A DNA stretch of 64,000 bases, taken from Aliiglaciecola sp041538045. Lineage in GTDB: Bacteria; Pseudomonadota; Gammaproteobacteria; Enterobacterales; Alteromonadaceae. The translations under genes were made by a program, and so were the position numbers. The stretch's first letter is position 1. The number at the start of each line of letters is the position of its first letter. The notes beneath the pieces were generated by a model. The model was not told the DNA's origin. It saw only the letters and a list, made by a program, of their open reading frames with translations, and did not search any database. The stretch spans positions 74,188 to 138,187 of the forward strand of contig NZ_JBGOSE010000011.1 of NCBI RefSeq assembly GCF_041538045.1, read 5' to 3'. Shown here piece after piece: positions 1 to 9,322 of this stretch.

Positions 1-945
1 CCTGCGCCTGTCATTACTAACCCTAGCTCTGAGCTCGAGTATAACGTGGCCGGAGAAGCGCAAAAACCAGCGGAAGTTGGGGAACAGATTATTGAGCAAG
101 TAGAAAAAACAGTGGGGGATGTGGGTGAAATCTTAGAGCAAGTAGAACCGCCTATTTCGGAAGATTTAAAAGCGCCGCTAAGTGATGCTAAACATACCCT
201 TGAAAGAGCTTTATCCGATGCTGAAGATGCTTTATCCGACGCTGATGATGCTTTTTCCGACGCTGAGGGCTCTTTACCACAAGCTGATGGCTCCTTACCT
301 GATGCTGAGGATTCGAATAATCTAGAATCGTCATCATCCGCGCTGAAAAACTTTGTCAATAGTGATGAGGTAGTGCCAGATGCAGCTATGGATGAGCAAG
401 GTGACGTCTCTGGGCCTGCCGACTTAAATGCAAATTTAGATTCTGCACCGAGTTTGTCATTAGACGTAGCACTTGGAGAAGATCCCATTGCGAAACTTGA
501 AGCGCGTTTAAGCCAAGATGGTAGGGTCTCCAAAGACAGTAAATTAGACAAAATTGATGAGATGAAAGATCAATATACAGAAATCATCACTGTGCAATTA
601 AAAGTCAAAAACACACCTGTTTACGGTGCGGTATTGCGTTACCAAAAAACCAGTTCAGGTATCGAAGTCATCGCTGGCAAAGTCAGTAATTTACCTAATG
701 TTCCTGACGCGCCTACCCACGATTTTATGAGTTGCTTTAGTCAATATCAGAATGCACAAGAACAACAAGGAAAAGCAATTGAAAAAGGTCAATCTGAACC
801 TTTGCTTTACATTGATGCCGCCAGCTCTGGTTATTTTTGGTTAGCTGACATTATCGTCACAGAAACAGGACAGGCGTTCGATTTGTTTTTGCTAGATAAA
901 AGCTGTGAGTCACTACGTCTAGTGTCTAAACACGTTAGTCATTAA
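1..945 (+). CDS. Acidic hypothetical protein, C-terminal part (5' end outside the window)
   Basis: The frame is open from base 1 with no stop before the first candidate start (GTG at 46), so the gene very likely begins outside the window. The visible part starts with a strongly acidic, low-complexity stretch. It includes about five short repeats built on (L/F)SDA(E/D)DA and LPDAE, near residues 50-90 counted from the GTG. A globular C-terminal region of about 130 residues follows, with YTEIITVQLKVKN and a Cys-containing end. No family is recognised. It stops 12 bases before the M4-FHA protease gene on the same strand, so the two are probably cotranscribed and it may be part of the same signalling locus. 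The function is unknown. Confidence 0.7.
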   Translation, partial: PAPVITNPSSELEYNVAGEAQKPAEVGEQIIEQVEKTVGDVGEILEQVEPPISEDLKAPLSDAKHTLERALSDAEDALSDADDAFSDAEGSLPQADGSLPDAEDSNNLESSSSALKNFVNSDEVVPDAAMDEQGDVSGPADLNANLDSAPSLSLDVALGEDPIAKLEARLSQDGRVSKDSKLDKIDEMKDQYTEIITVQLKVKNTPVYGAVLRYQKTSSGIEVIAGKVSNLPNVPDAPTHDFMSCFSQYQNAQEQQGKAIEKGQSEPLLYIDAASSGYFWLADIIVTETGQAFDLFLLDKSCESLRLVSKHVSH

Positions 946-957
946 GGACCATAAGTT

Positions 958-3516
958 GTGAGATACTTAACCTTAATTGCTGTTTTTATTAGCTTCTGCA
1001 GCACCGCCCATGAAGGTTTAGAAGGTGACTCTCTTGCTGGTGGCATAATATTGCAAGCACCTCGCATAGAAAGGTCTTTTGAACCGGTAAAGGCACCCAT
1101 TCAATCAGAACATGCTTTCAGCAATTGGGTAAAGGGTAATAAACAACTTTTAGGAATGTCGGATGCGGCACAAATACAAGTGCTACAAAGTACCTTTGAA
1201 GACAACGGCTACAGTGTCTATCGCATTCAACAACAATTAAATAATATTGATGTGTTTACCCATCAATCAGTGGTGATATTGTCTCAAGGGCAACCTATTA
1301 GTGCGCATTTAGTCACCACAGACTTACCTGCACCACCACCGCCAGTTTTGACAAGCTTAGAACATACTGTGAACACCACTTTAGCTAACTTAGAAATTGA
1401 ATATCAGGACAAGCCAACACTTAAACCTGTCTATTTTAAAAGCGCAAAAGAGTTGGTATCTGCGGCCGTAGTAAAAGGCAAATTCCAAAAAGACAATTTA
1501 GATTATTTGTATACGCTGGTTATCTCCAGTGCTGGGAAGGTTTTGCAGACAATACCCAATCATCTTGATTTTAGTTATGGACTAATTGATGTCGATGAAA
1601 TGTGCAGCGCGGTGGGTTACCAGTCCCCAACTACCATTGTGCAATTACTGATAATGGCCGAAAGCGGGTATATTCAAACTTATCCTCCTGCAGAATCTCC
1701 ATCTATGGCAAGTACCACCAATGAACGCAAATTAGCGACTATGTTGGACGAAGCCAATGCCTATATGGAAGACCAATTTGGTCACCCGGGTATTGATAGG
1801 AATAACAAAGTGCAAGTTTTAGCATTTGTTGGGCAGCAATTTTATGAAGAAAGTTTGAGCTGTGCTGGTAACAATACAACTAATGCATTTTGGACGGAAC
1901 TGAGTGACACTCTGGGGCTAATGCAAATCCATGCTCCCTTATTGCAAAACCCGGAAGTCATTATGCACGAACTTACACACGGTATTGTCGCATATGGTGC
2001 AGGACTGGTTTATCAACAGCAATCGGGAGCACTAAACGAAGCCATTGGCGATGCTATTGGTATAGGGTTTGTAAGTTGGAAAAATAAACGCTTGCACGCC
2101 CCCGCCTCTAGTGATTGGAAGCTAAAGTTAGGAAGTGAAGTTATACGCGACTTTAGTCATCCCATGCGTGTTCAAGGCATGCCTGATCACTATAGTGAAC
2201 GCTATACTGGTAGCAAAGATCATGGTGGTGTACATATTAATTCATCAATTATTAACCATGCTTTTTATTTGTTATCTGAAGGTGGGGCGCACCGTCGCCT
2301 AGGTAGCGACAACGTGCCTAAAATCGGAATGAAAAAAGCACTCCAAATATGGCAGTATGCTGCGACAAAGATTTTGACACAAACCTCTGATTTTGAAGAT
2401 GCCCGTTATGCATTTGCCAGATCAGCTGAGATTATTTACGGTAAATATAGCGAAGAAAGAACCGCAGTGCACATGGCCTTTGATGCCGTCGGAGTGAAAG
2501 GGCGTTGGACTAAAAATGTGCCGCCAGCACCTGCACCTAAACCCGATCCTAAACCCGATCCCCAACCTGATCCAAAACCCGATCCTAAGCCGGATCCAAA
2601 GCTTGACCCTAAACCAGATACAACGTCTGATGTTAGTTCTAAATTACCGACAGAAGTGCTGTTTTTGGCTGGGGGATGTTTATTCTTGCTGTTGATGATT
2701 TTGTTTATCGTACTCAAACGCTCTCGTCCGGGCAAACCTGAGAGTCCAAAATATGCACCTTACAACATCAATACAGGCTCTGAGCCTTCCAAAGGTCGCC
2801 AACATAAAGAGCCTAAGTCAACTCCAGTTGCTACCGGGAATTATGGATTTTTAGTGGTCAACAGAAAGGCTTACCCACTAGCAAATGCAGCTTTATCGGG
2901 TAAAGGAGTCACTGTAGGTCGTGCCGAGTCGGCAACTATATCTATTGATCACCCATCGGTCTCCAGTTTTCATATTCGTTTGTTTTTAAGTAATAAACAA
3001 TTGCATATAGAAGATTTAGGTTCGAGTTACGGTACCTTTATTAATGGTGAAAAAGTTAATAAACACCAAGAGATAAGAATAGATATAGGTGACAAAATTG
3101 TTCTCGCTGACTTGCCTTGCGGTTTATCTAAGAAACAACCATCTTCGTCTCAAGACACAGGGAAACAACCAAAGGGCTCATCTACTTTAACCTTGTTAAC
3201 GGCTAAAGGACGTTTTCAACTAGACAGTGAAAAAGCCCTAGGTGAAGGGGGGGAAATTGGCCGCAATGAAAGTTGTTCACTGGTGATCCCTCACGATTCC
3301 GTTTCAGGCACCCATGGTAAGTTTTTGTTTAAAGAGGGACATTGGTATTTTCAAGATTTAGGTTCGTCTTACGGGTCATTTTTGCAGAAAAATAACAAGC
3401 TTGAATCTATTGAAAAACACTCCGAACAGGAAATTAAAAATGGCAGTATTTTGTTTTTGGCAGACTTTAAAATTGAAGTGAATATTGACCAGAATGAAGC
3501 CAAAGTTAGGCTTTAA
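958..3516 (+). CDS. M4 (thermolysin-family) metalloprotease with transmembrane segment and two FHA domains
   Basis: The 852-residue protein has an N-terminal signal peptide (about residues 1-17), an FTP/PepSY-like propeptide, and an M4 catalytic domain. All expected residues are visible: HELTH at 337-341, third zinc ligand E361 in GALNEAIGD (24 residues after the first His, as in thermolysin), and GGVH with catalytic His426. A PKPDP-repeat linker (about 522-555) and one membrane span (about 566-587) follow. Two FHA domains come last (about 645-715 and 760-830), each with GR near the start and the LGSSYG core. The expected topology is protease outside and FHA in the cytoplasm. The start is GTG, with AAGGA about 10 bases upstream. 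FHA domains bind phosphothreonine, and the next genes encode Thr kinases, so regulation by phosphorylation is a reasonable inference. The fusion is unusual. Confidence 0.88.
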   Translation: MRYLTLIAVFISFCSTAHEGLEGDSLAGGIILQAPRIERSFEPVKAPIQSEHAFSNWVKGNKQLLGMSDAAQIQVLQSTFEDNGYSVYRIQQQLNNIDVFTHQSVVILSQGQPISAHLVTTDLPAPPPPVLTSLEHTVNTTLANLEIEYQDKPTLKPVYFKSAKELVSAAVVKGKFQKDNLDYLYTLVISSAGKVLQTIPNHLDFSYGLIDVDEMCSAVGYQSPTTIVQLLIMAESGYIQTYPPAESPSMASTTNERKLATMLDEANAYMEDQFGHPGIDRNNKVQVLAFVGQQFYEESLSCAGNNTTNAFWTELSDTLGLMQIHAPLLQNPEVIMHELTHGIVAYGAGLVYQQQSGALNEAIGDAIGIGFVSWKNKRLHAPASSDWKLKLGSEVIRDFSHPMRVQGMPDHYSERYTGSKDHGGVHINSSIINHAFYLLSEGGAHRRLGSDNVPKIGMKKALQIWQYAATKILTQTSDFEDARYAFARSAEIIYGKYSEERTAVHMAFDAVGVKGRWTKNVPPAPAPKPDPKPDPQPDPKPDPKPDPKLDPKPDTTSDVSSKLPTEVLFLAGGCLFLLLMILFIVLKRSRPGKPESPKYAPYNINTGSEPSKGRQHKEPKSTPVATGNYGFLVVNRKAYPLANAALSGKGVTVGRAESATISIDHPSVSSFHIRLFLSNKQLHIEDLGSSYGTFINGEKVNKHQEIRIDIGDKIVLADLPCGLSKKQPSSSQDTGKQPKGSSTLTLLTAKGRFQLDSEKALGEGGEIGRNESCSLVIPHDSVSGTHGKFLFKEGHWYFQDLGSSYGSFLQKNNKLESIEKHSEQEIKNGSILFLADFKIEVNIDQNEAKVRL

Positions 3517-3608
3517 TTAACGAAAGATGTTAGACAGAAAATCAAATCTTGATGAAAATTACTAACCATAATTAGTCGTCGATTTTACAAATAATAAGAG
3601 CATTGAAT

Positions 3609-6071
3609 ATGGAAAACATACTAGCGCTTCCAACTGGAACTGAAATTAATCACTATGTAATTGAATCCGTGCTTGGACAAGGTGGATTTGGTGTGGTGTA
3701 TAAAGCTCATCATGCTCATTTAGACGAAGAAGTGGTCATTAAAGAGTTTTTGCCAGTTGAATTAGCAAGCCGCCAAGGGGAAACCGTCACCCCTCACGGG
3801 ACCTCCAAACAAGACGTATATGGTGATTGTTTAAGACGTTTCATGGAAGAGGGGCGTACTTTGGTAAAGTTACGCCATCCTAATGTAGTTCGATGTCGTG
3901 ATTTGTTTACATCTAATGGTACAGCTTATTTAGTTATGGACTTTGAAGACGGATTAGCTCTAGATGAACTCATCAATAGCTTAGAATCCCAAGGTCAACA
4001 TTACTCCCAAGAACAATTGATGCATTTTTTACTGCCACTAGCTGATGGCTTAAATTATATTCATAGCAAAGGCGTACTGCATCGCGATATAAAGCCGGCT
4101 AATATTTTTATTCGTCGCAGTGACGGCTCCCCAGTTTTAATTGACTTTGGCGCGGCTAAACAAAACTTTGCGTTAGCTTCGCAATCCCAAGCGCCTTATA
4201 CAGAGTTTTATGCGCCCATGGAGCAAATTGAAGGAGGAGGAGAGGCCAAACCTACCATCGACATCCACGCGTTTGGGGCATTAATCTATCGAATTGTAAC
4301 GGGGGAGAAGGGCACTAAGGCAGAGAGCCGTACTTTAGCATTTGCCATGGGCAAGCCTGATCCATTAGTGCCAGCGAGTAAACTGCAAAAAGGAGAGTTT
4401 AGCCAATCATTGTTAAATTTAGTGGATGATTGTCTGCAATTTAGAGCAATGGATCGTCCGCAATCTATGCAAGAAGTGAAAGGTCGATTACTAAAAAGCT
4501 CGAACAAAGTAGAGGGAGAGCCAGAAAAGCCACAGAATTTACTGGCAAAACTAGACGACTTAATTATGCTTGCGGGCAGTGATGGTGAGATCAGTGAAGC
4601 TGAGATGAAACTGATTTTAGATAAGGCCGTGATCTTGACCATTGATCCTGTTGAAGCGCAACAATATGTGGTTTTAAAAGCAACTAAACACGGTTGGCGT
4701 TTCGAAAGTGCACTTGAACAACCCAAGCCCGACGAACCACCCACCGTCAAACAGCCGAAAGCGACGGCAACAGAATCCCCAAAGCCCACACCCGAGGCTC
4801 CTAAACCAGTTGACGAAAAAAAGCCTGTTTGGCCTGCCAATGATGAAGTTGAATCATCCGGTGGTTTGAAGTGGTTTGCCATTCTAGTGGTGCTAATTCT
4901 GGTATCTGGTGGGGGCTATTTTGGTTATACGGCTTATCAAGAAAAGCAAGACGAATTAGCAAGACACGAGCGTTATCTAGCACATAAACAACGTGAGTTA
5001 GATAAAGAAAAGCAGCAACAAGCAGAATTACTGGCTCAGCAGCAAGCGGAAAAAGATAAAAAAGAAGAGGATGATAGAGCATGGCAAGCCGCTGCAAAAT
5101 TAAACTCCCGTACTTCTTACCAACATTATCTCGATATGCAAACGGAAGGGCGCTACCGCACCTCGGCGCAAAACAGAATCGACCAATTCGAAAGAGTTGC
5201 CAAACAACGCCAAAGTGATGCGGCAGAGAAGAAAGCTTGGAATAAAGCAAAAGCCGCGAATACCGCAATGGATTATGATGGATTTTTGGAGCGATATCCT
5301 TCTGGCACTTATCGGTCGCAAGCTGAGGCGGCATTGCGACAATTGAGCAAAGAGGGCTTAAATCCCTCAGACCCTAAGGAGCAGTTTGTATTAGGTAACG
5401 ACTATCGTACCGGCGAGAATGCCGATATTCCGGTGTCATATGCGCATTCTGTGTATTGGTACAAACGCTCTGCCGTACAAGATCATGCTGATTCAGCAAA
5501 TAACTTAGGATATATGTATGAAAATGGTTATGGAGTAGACAAATCATTTTCTGAGGCTGCGAAATGGTATTTAAAATCGGCGGAGCTGGGAAGCGAGTAT
5601 GGACAGAATAACATGGGTGTTTTGTACCGAGACGGTGACGGTGTAACTCAATCCCTCTCGAAGGCCGTGTATTGGATTCGTAAATCCGCTGAACAAAATC
5701 ATGCAAGTGCTCAACATAACTTGGGTAATTTGTATCGAGACGGTAAAGGTGTGACACAGTCACAGACAAAAGCTACTGAATGGTACCGCAAAGCTGCTGA
5801 TCAAGGACATGCCGGTGCTCAAGTTAGTTTAGGAATTCAGTACGAAAGGGGCGACGGCGTAGCGGTTTCCAATGCGGAGGCTGTCTATTGGTATCGAAAA
5901 GCGGCCGAACAGGGTAACCAATGGGGTCAATACGATTTAGGTCTAAGTTACGAATTTGGCCGAGGCGTGGAGAAGTCAATGTCAAAGGCAGTTGAGTGGT
6001 ACCAAAAAGCCGCAAAACAAGGTCATACCGACTCGCAAAATAGGTTAACCAACAAAGGATATTCTTGGTAG
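3609..6071 (+). CDS. Transmembrane Ser/Thr protein kinase with Sel1 repeats
   Basis: Hanks-type kinase of 820 residues. The glycine loop GQGGFG is at 23-28, the ATP lysine is K45 (VVIKEF), the catalytic HRDIKPAN begins at H158, and DFG at D179 is followed by an APMEQ motif. A small helical segment (LAGSDGEISEAEM, about 314-360) resembling TerB-like modules follows, then a proline-rich linker, a membrane span (about 421-442), a charged glutamine-rich stretch, and about six Sel1 repeats from about residue 590 to the end. The Sel1 part is expected in the periplasm. I chose ATG 3609 over TTG 3603 because AAGAG at 3596-3600 is correctly spaced from the ATG and the paralogue at 6408 starts at the equivalent residue. 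It lies 92 bases after the FHA protease. Confidence 0.92.
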   Translation: MENILALPTGTEINHYVIESVLGQGGFGVVYKAHHAHLDEEVVIKEFLPVELASRQGETVTPHGTSKQDVYGDCLRRFMEEGRTLVKLRHPNVVRCRDLFTSNGTAYLVMDFEDGLALDELINSLESQGQHYSQEQLMHFLLPLADGLNYIHSKGVLHRDIKPANIFIRRSDGSPVLIDFGAAKQNFALASQSQAPYTEFYAPMEQIEGGGEAKPTIDIHAFGALIYRIVTGEKGTKAESRTLAFAMGKPDPLVPASKLQKGEFSQSLLNLVDDCLQFRAMDRPQSMQEVKGRLLKSSNKVEGEPEKPQNLLAKLDDLIMLAGSDGEISEAEMKLILDKAVILTIDPVEAQQYVVLKATKHGWRFESALEQPKPDEPPTVKQPKATATESPKPTPEAPKPVDEKKPVWPANDEVESSGGLKWFAILVVLILVSGGGYFGYTAYQEKQDELARHERYLAHKQRELDKEKQQQAELLAQQQAEKDKKEEDDRAWQAAAKLNSRTSYQHYLDMQTEGRYRTSAQNRIDQFERVAKQRQSDAAEKKAWNKAKAANTAMDYDGFLERYPSGTYRSQAEAALRQLSKEGLNPSDPKEQFVLGNDYRTGENADIPVSYAHSVYWYKRSAVQDHADSANNLGYMYENGYGVDKSFSEAAKWYLKSAELGSEYGQNNMGVLYRDGDGVTQSLSKAVYWIRKSAEQNHASAQHNLGNLYRDGKGVTQSQTKATEWYRKAADQGHAGAQVSLGIQYERGDGVAVSNAEAVYWYRKAAEQGNQWGQYDLGLSYEFGRGVEKSMSKAVEWYQKAAKQGHTDSQNRLTNKGYSW

Positions 6072-6407
6072 GGTGATTAAGCACATATCGCACAGTGTTC
6101 ACCAACCTTTTGATCTCCCGAAAGAATTAAGATGAACACAATTTGAATTATGTATGAAACTATATACTGTAGCTAAGTTGGTTTTATTTTATGATAAAAA
6201 CGTTTTTAGTATAGATACAAATGCAGCCTTTAAGGTGACGAATAGGATTGATAAACGTTTGTTGGCATAACAGTGAATGCAAACATGCAAAATAAAAAGT
6301 CGTTAACAGTAGTGAAAAGTCGCGAAAACTCGTAATTTACTGCAAAAACATATCAAATTAGTGGAATATGAAATGATAAAAACGGGAACGTTAGGGTGTA
6401 GTTATTA
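6072..6407. other. Intergenic region between the two kinase genes
   Basis: These 336 bases have no credible ORF. The stretch is AT-rich and probably holds the promoter of the second kinase gene, but I cannot assign a convincing -35/-10 pair. No terminator hairpin is evident after the first kinase. The second kinase could therefore be cotranscribed as well as separately transcribed. Confidence 0.5.
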
Positions 6408-8699
6408 ATGGATGAAAATATTTTAGCATTGCCTCAAGGCAGCCCGTTAAATCACTATGTTATCGAGTCCGTGTTAGGCCAAGGTGGCTTTGGTGTGGTG
6501 TATAAAGCCCACCATGCCCATTTGAATGAACAAGTGGTAATTAAAGAATTTTTGCCTGTGGAACTTGCTAGTCGACAAGGTATGACAGTGCTTCCCCACG
6601 GGGCGTCTAAACAAGAAGTATACAGTGACTGTTTACGACGGTTTATGGAGGAGGGGCGTACCTTAGTCAAATTGCGCCACCAAAATGTAGTGCGCTGTCG
6701 TGACTTGTTCACCGCCAATGGTACGGCTTATTTGGTGATGGATTTTGAAGATGGTTTAGCCCTAGATGAATTGATGCTAAGTTTGGAAGCCCAAGGTCAA
6801 CGATATTCCCAAGAGCAGTTACTCCACTTTTTAATTCCCATGGCCGATGGTTTGGCCTATGTGCATCAACAGGGAGTTTTACATCGCGATATTAAACCCG
6901 CTAATGTCTTTATTCGTCGCTCAGATGGCTCGCCAGTATTAATTGATTTTGGTGCCGCTAAACAAAACTTTGCATTGGCATCCCAATCCCAAGCGCCTTA
7001 TTCTGATTTTTATGCACCTATGGAGCAAATTGAAGGTACTGGGGAAGCTAAACCCACAGTGGATATCCATGCCTTTGGTGCCCTTATGTACCGAATTGTT
7101 ACCGGAACCGGCGGTATTAAAGCTGAAAGTCGGATTTTGGCAATTGTCAGCGGCCGAGAGGATCCCCTTAAAGCAGCGACCAGCTTTTCCGATTTAGGCT
7201 ATTCCACTAAATTGCTCACCTTAATTGATGATTGTTTGAAGTTTAAACCCTTAGAACGTCCGCAAACAATGGGAGAAGTTAAGGCTCGTTTATTAGCCAG
7301 TGTAGAAATTGATGATAATGACGTTAAGCCTCAAGGAAACCCCTTAGCACCGTTAGAGGATATGTTAGAACTGGCGGGTTCTGATGGGATAATAAGCGAG
7401 ACGGAAATGGCCTTACTGATTAGTAAAGGCATAAGTTTTGGTGCGGACGAGTCCACAGTTCGACAATATGTTGTTGAGGAAGCAACGCGCAATGGTTGGC
7501 GTCTTGAAGCAGGCACAAATTCAGGTACTAAAAAAGATACTGGTTCAACCCAAGGACCGACCGTAGATAAGATTTCAAAAGATATCAATCATACCCTAGC
7601 TTATACATTGGAAAGTTCCGCGCAGGAAAATGTGGTGGATATTAATGTTAGTAAAATGATTTCTTGCGAAACCTGTGTTGCCTCAGGAGCGGTGAATTCC
7701 AGTTGTTCTGTATGTGGTGGTCACGGGGTAGTGAAAAAAGAGCAGAAGTTACGGGTTAAAATACCTCAGGGAGTAATGACCGCTGATCGTATTCGTTTAC
7801 GAGGGGAAGGCAATGTCACCGGCTTTGGGCAAGGTCCTGGTGATTTGTATGTGGTGATAGCCATTGAACCTCATCCGGTGTTTAACATTCAGGGGCAAGA
7901 TCTACATGCTTCTATAACGGTTGATGAAGAAGAGTTATTTTCCGGAAATCAGATACCGTTCAATGCCATAGATAGACAATTTAAATTGAAAGTTCCTGAA
8001 GGCTATAAAAAAGGACAAGCTATTCGCTTAAACGGCATTGGTTTGCCGTTTGGTGGTGAAAGCCATTTGCGCGGCAGTTTATTCCTTAGTTTATTACCGA
8101 AGCAAGCCCATAAAAGCAAGAGCACTGTGACTCAAGATGGCTCTATCGTCATTGTGTTAGAAAAGAACAGCCCTGCCATTAGGCAGGGTATCGCCCAAGA
8201 AAATATCGGCATAGAAACATTGGGAAGCACCTTAACGCCTTTGGTTTTCAAGGGGGCTAATTTGGTGAACTCGGTTTCGCATACTTTTTCTACCTCAGAA
8301 GACAATCAAACTGTGGTATCGCTCAATATGTTCCGTGGGAATAGCGAAACACTGAGCAAAGGGATATTTTTAGGGACCTATGATATCAGCGATATTTCGC
8401 CGACTAGCAAAGGCGTTCCGCAAATTGAAGTATCTGTGTATTGTGAACATAAAGATATTTTAATGAAGGTGAAAAGTGTCGATGGTGATAAACTGCGTTT
8501 AACCAGTGAGAATCCGGTAGAGCCACAAACCATCAAGTCCCAAAGTGCTAAAGCAACGAATAATTCAACACCGACAGAAACCGCTGAAAAATCTGCTGAT
8601 GATAAAAAGTTTACTAAGGCGGGTATTTTTGGACGGATCTTAATATGGGTGCTGTTGGTTTTGAGCATGAAAATGCTAATTTCTGTGATGATGAATTAG
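6408..8699 (+). CDS. Ser/Thr protein kinase fused to DnaJ-type C-terminal (substrate-binding) region
   Basis: The 763-residue paralogue is nearly identical in layout to the kinase at 3609 over the first 365 residues or so: GQGGFG loop, VVIKEF, HRDIKPAN, DFG, and the LAGSDG helical module. It then diverges. Residues 420-439 form two Cys pairs (C420/C423 and C433/C436, the second as CSVCGGHG), followed by RVKIPQGV, RLRGEG, GDLYVVI and HPVF, which match the DnaJ/Hsp40 C-terminal beta-domains (about 443-570). Canonical DnaJ has four CxxCxGxG repeats, and here only a pair equivalent to repeats 1 and 4 remains. No J domain is present. A C-terminal hydrophobic tail (about 738-760) suggests a membrane anchor. 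The start codon has only a weak ribosome site. Kinase and DnaJ-C homology are seen directly; chaperone-like substrate binding is inferred. Confidence 0.9.
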   Translation: MDENILALPQGSPLNHYVIESVLGQGGFGVVYKAHHAHLNEQVVIKEFLPVELASRQGMTVLPHGASKQEVYSDCLRRFMEEGRTLVKLRHQNVVRCRDLFTANGTAYLVMDFEDGLALDELMLSLEAQGQRYSQEQLLHFLIPMADGLAYVHQQGVLHRDIKPANVFIRRSDGSPVLIDFGAAKQNFALASQSQAPYSDFYAPMEQIEGTGEAKPTVDIHAFGALMYRIVTGTGGIKAESRILAIVSGREDPLKAATSFSDLGYSTKLLTLIDDCLKFKPLERPQTMGEVKARLLASVEIDDNDVKPQGNPLAPLEDMLELAGSDGIISETEMALLISKGISFGADESTVRQYVVEEATRNGWRLEAGTNSGTKKDTGSTQGPTVDKISKDINHTLAYTLESSAQENVVDINVSKMISCETCVASGAVNSSCSVCGGHGVVKKEQKLRVKIPQGVMTADRIRLRGEGNVTGFGQGPGDLYVVIAIEPHPVFNIQGQDLHASITVDEEELFSGNQIPFNAIDRQFKLKVPEGYKKGQAIRLNGIGLPFGGESHLRGSLFLSLLPKQAHKSKSTVTQDGSIVIVLEKNSPAIRQGIAQENIGIETLGSTLTPLVFKGANLVNSVSHTFSTSEDNQTVVSLNMFRGNSETLSKGIFLGTYDISDISPTSKGVPQIEVSVYCEHKDILMKVKSVDGDKLRLTSENPVEPQTIKSQSAKATNNSTPTETAEKSADDKKFTKAGIFGRILIWVLLVLSMKMLISVMMN

Positions 8700-8729
8700 T
8701 TTTTGATGATTTAATACAGGGACTAAACG

Positions 8730-8760
8730 CCCCCAAATAGTGTAATTCGTATTTTGGGGG
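8730..8760. terminator. Bidirectional terminator between kinase and creA
   Basis: CCCCCAAA at 8730-8737 pairs with TTTGGGGG at 8753-8760. It lies between two convergent genes, with A/T-rich flanks on both sides. Confidence 0.6.
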
Positions 8761-8791
8761 AGGTCTTTAAATAGAATTTTTTATTGATTAG

Positions 8792-9259
8792 TTAATTACT
8801 TGGCAGTTGTTTAGGAAAGGCTGCCGTCCCCCATAAAGGCACTGTAGATAAACTGTGTTTGTAACTACCAGAGGTTTCTTTGGTTGAATAAGAAAGGTAC
8901 ATCAAAGTTTGCGACTGGGGATCAAAAATACGTCTTACTTTCATGTTTTTAAAGAAAATGCTTTTAGATTTTTTAAATACCACCTCACCGGAATCAGACT
9001 TATCAATTTGATTTATCATTTCCGCGGTAATTTCACCGGTTTGCCGACACGCTATGGAGCTATCGGAAGGATCGGATAAATCCAAATTAGCCTCAATACT
9101 AGATATATGACAAGTAACCCCTGTCACTATGGGATCTTGTAAGGCGTCTAACTTAATGTCTTTGGTAGTGAATACACCCAATGACACATCACCCACTTCA
9201 TTTTCACTGCAAGCAGATATAGTCAGTGACGCGAGTAACAGGGCAATCAATTTTTTCAT
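8792..9259 (-). CDS. creA: CreA family protein
   Basis: This 155-residue protein matches E. coli CreA in length and motifs: DPIVTGVTCHIS, IACRQTG, GEVVFKKSKSIFFKNMKVRR and LMYLSYS close to the C-terminus. The N-terminus is a lipoprotein-type signal with lipobox ISAC, so it is probably an envelope protein. E. coli CreA is exported and sits beside the CreBC two-component genes, and its biochemical role is unknown. No creBC genes are visible here. The gene is convergent with the second kinase and lies about 60 bases from the stop of the next minus-strand gene, with which it does not obviously form an operon. Confidence 0.88.
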   Translation of the reverse strand: MKKLIALLLASLTISACSENEVGDVSLGVFTTKDIKLDALQDPIVTGVTCHISSIEANLDLSDPSDSSIACRQTGEITAEMINQIDKSDSGEVVFKKSKSIFFKNMKVRRIFDPQSQTLMYLSYSTKETSGSYKHSLSTVPLWGTAAFPKQLPSN

Positions 9260-9322
9260 TCTGTTGGTCCTTTTGGCTACTTTTATAGTATCGTTTATAA
9301 GCGCTATTTACTTAATTGCAAG

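Noticed and set aside
2436..2735. Minus-strand Gly/Ser-rich ORF
   Set aside because: It is the reverse of the Pro-Asp linker of the protease and has no independent signal.
6262..6281. TTGGCATAACAGTGAATGCA as a sigma-54 promoter of the second kinase
   Set aside because: The GG-GC spacing is 13 bases, too long.
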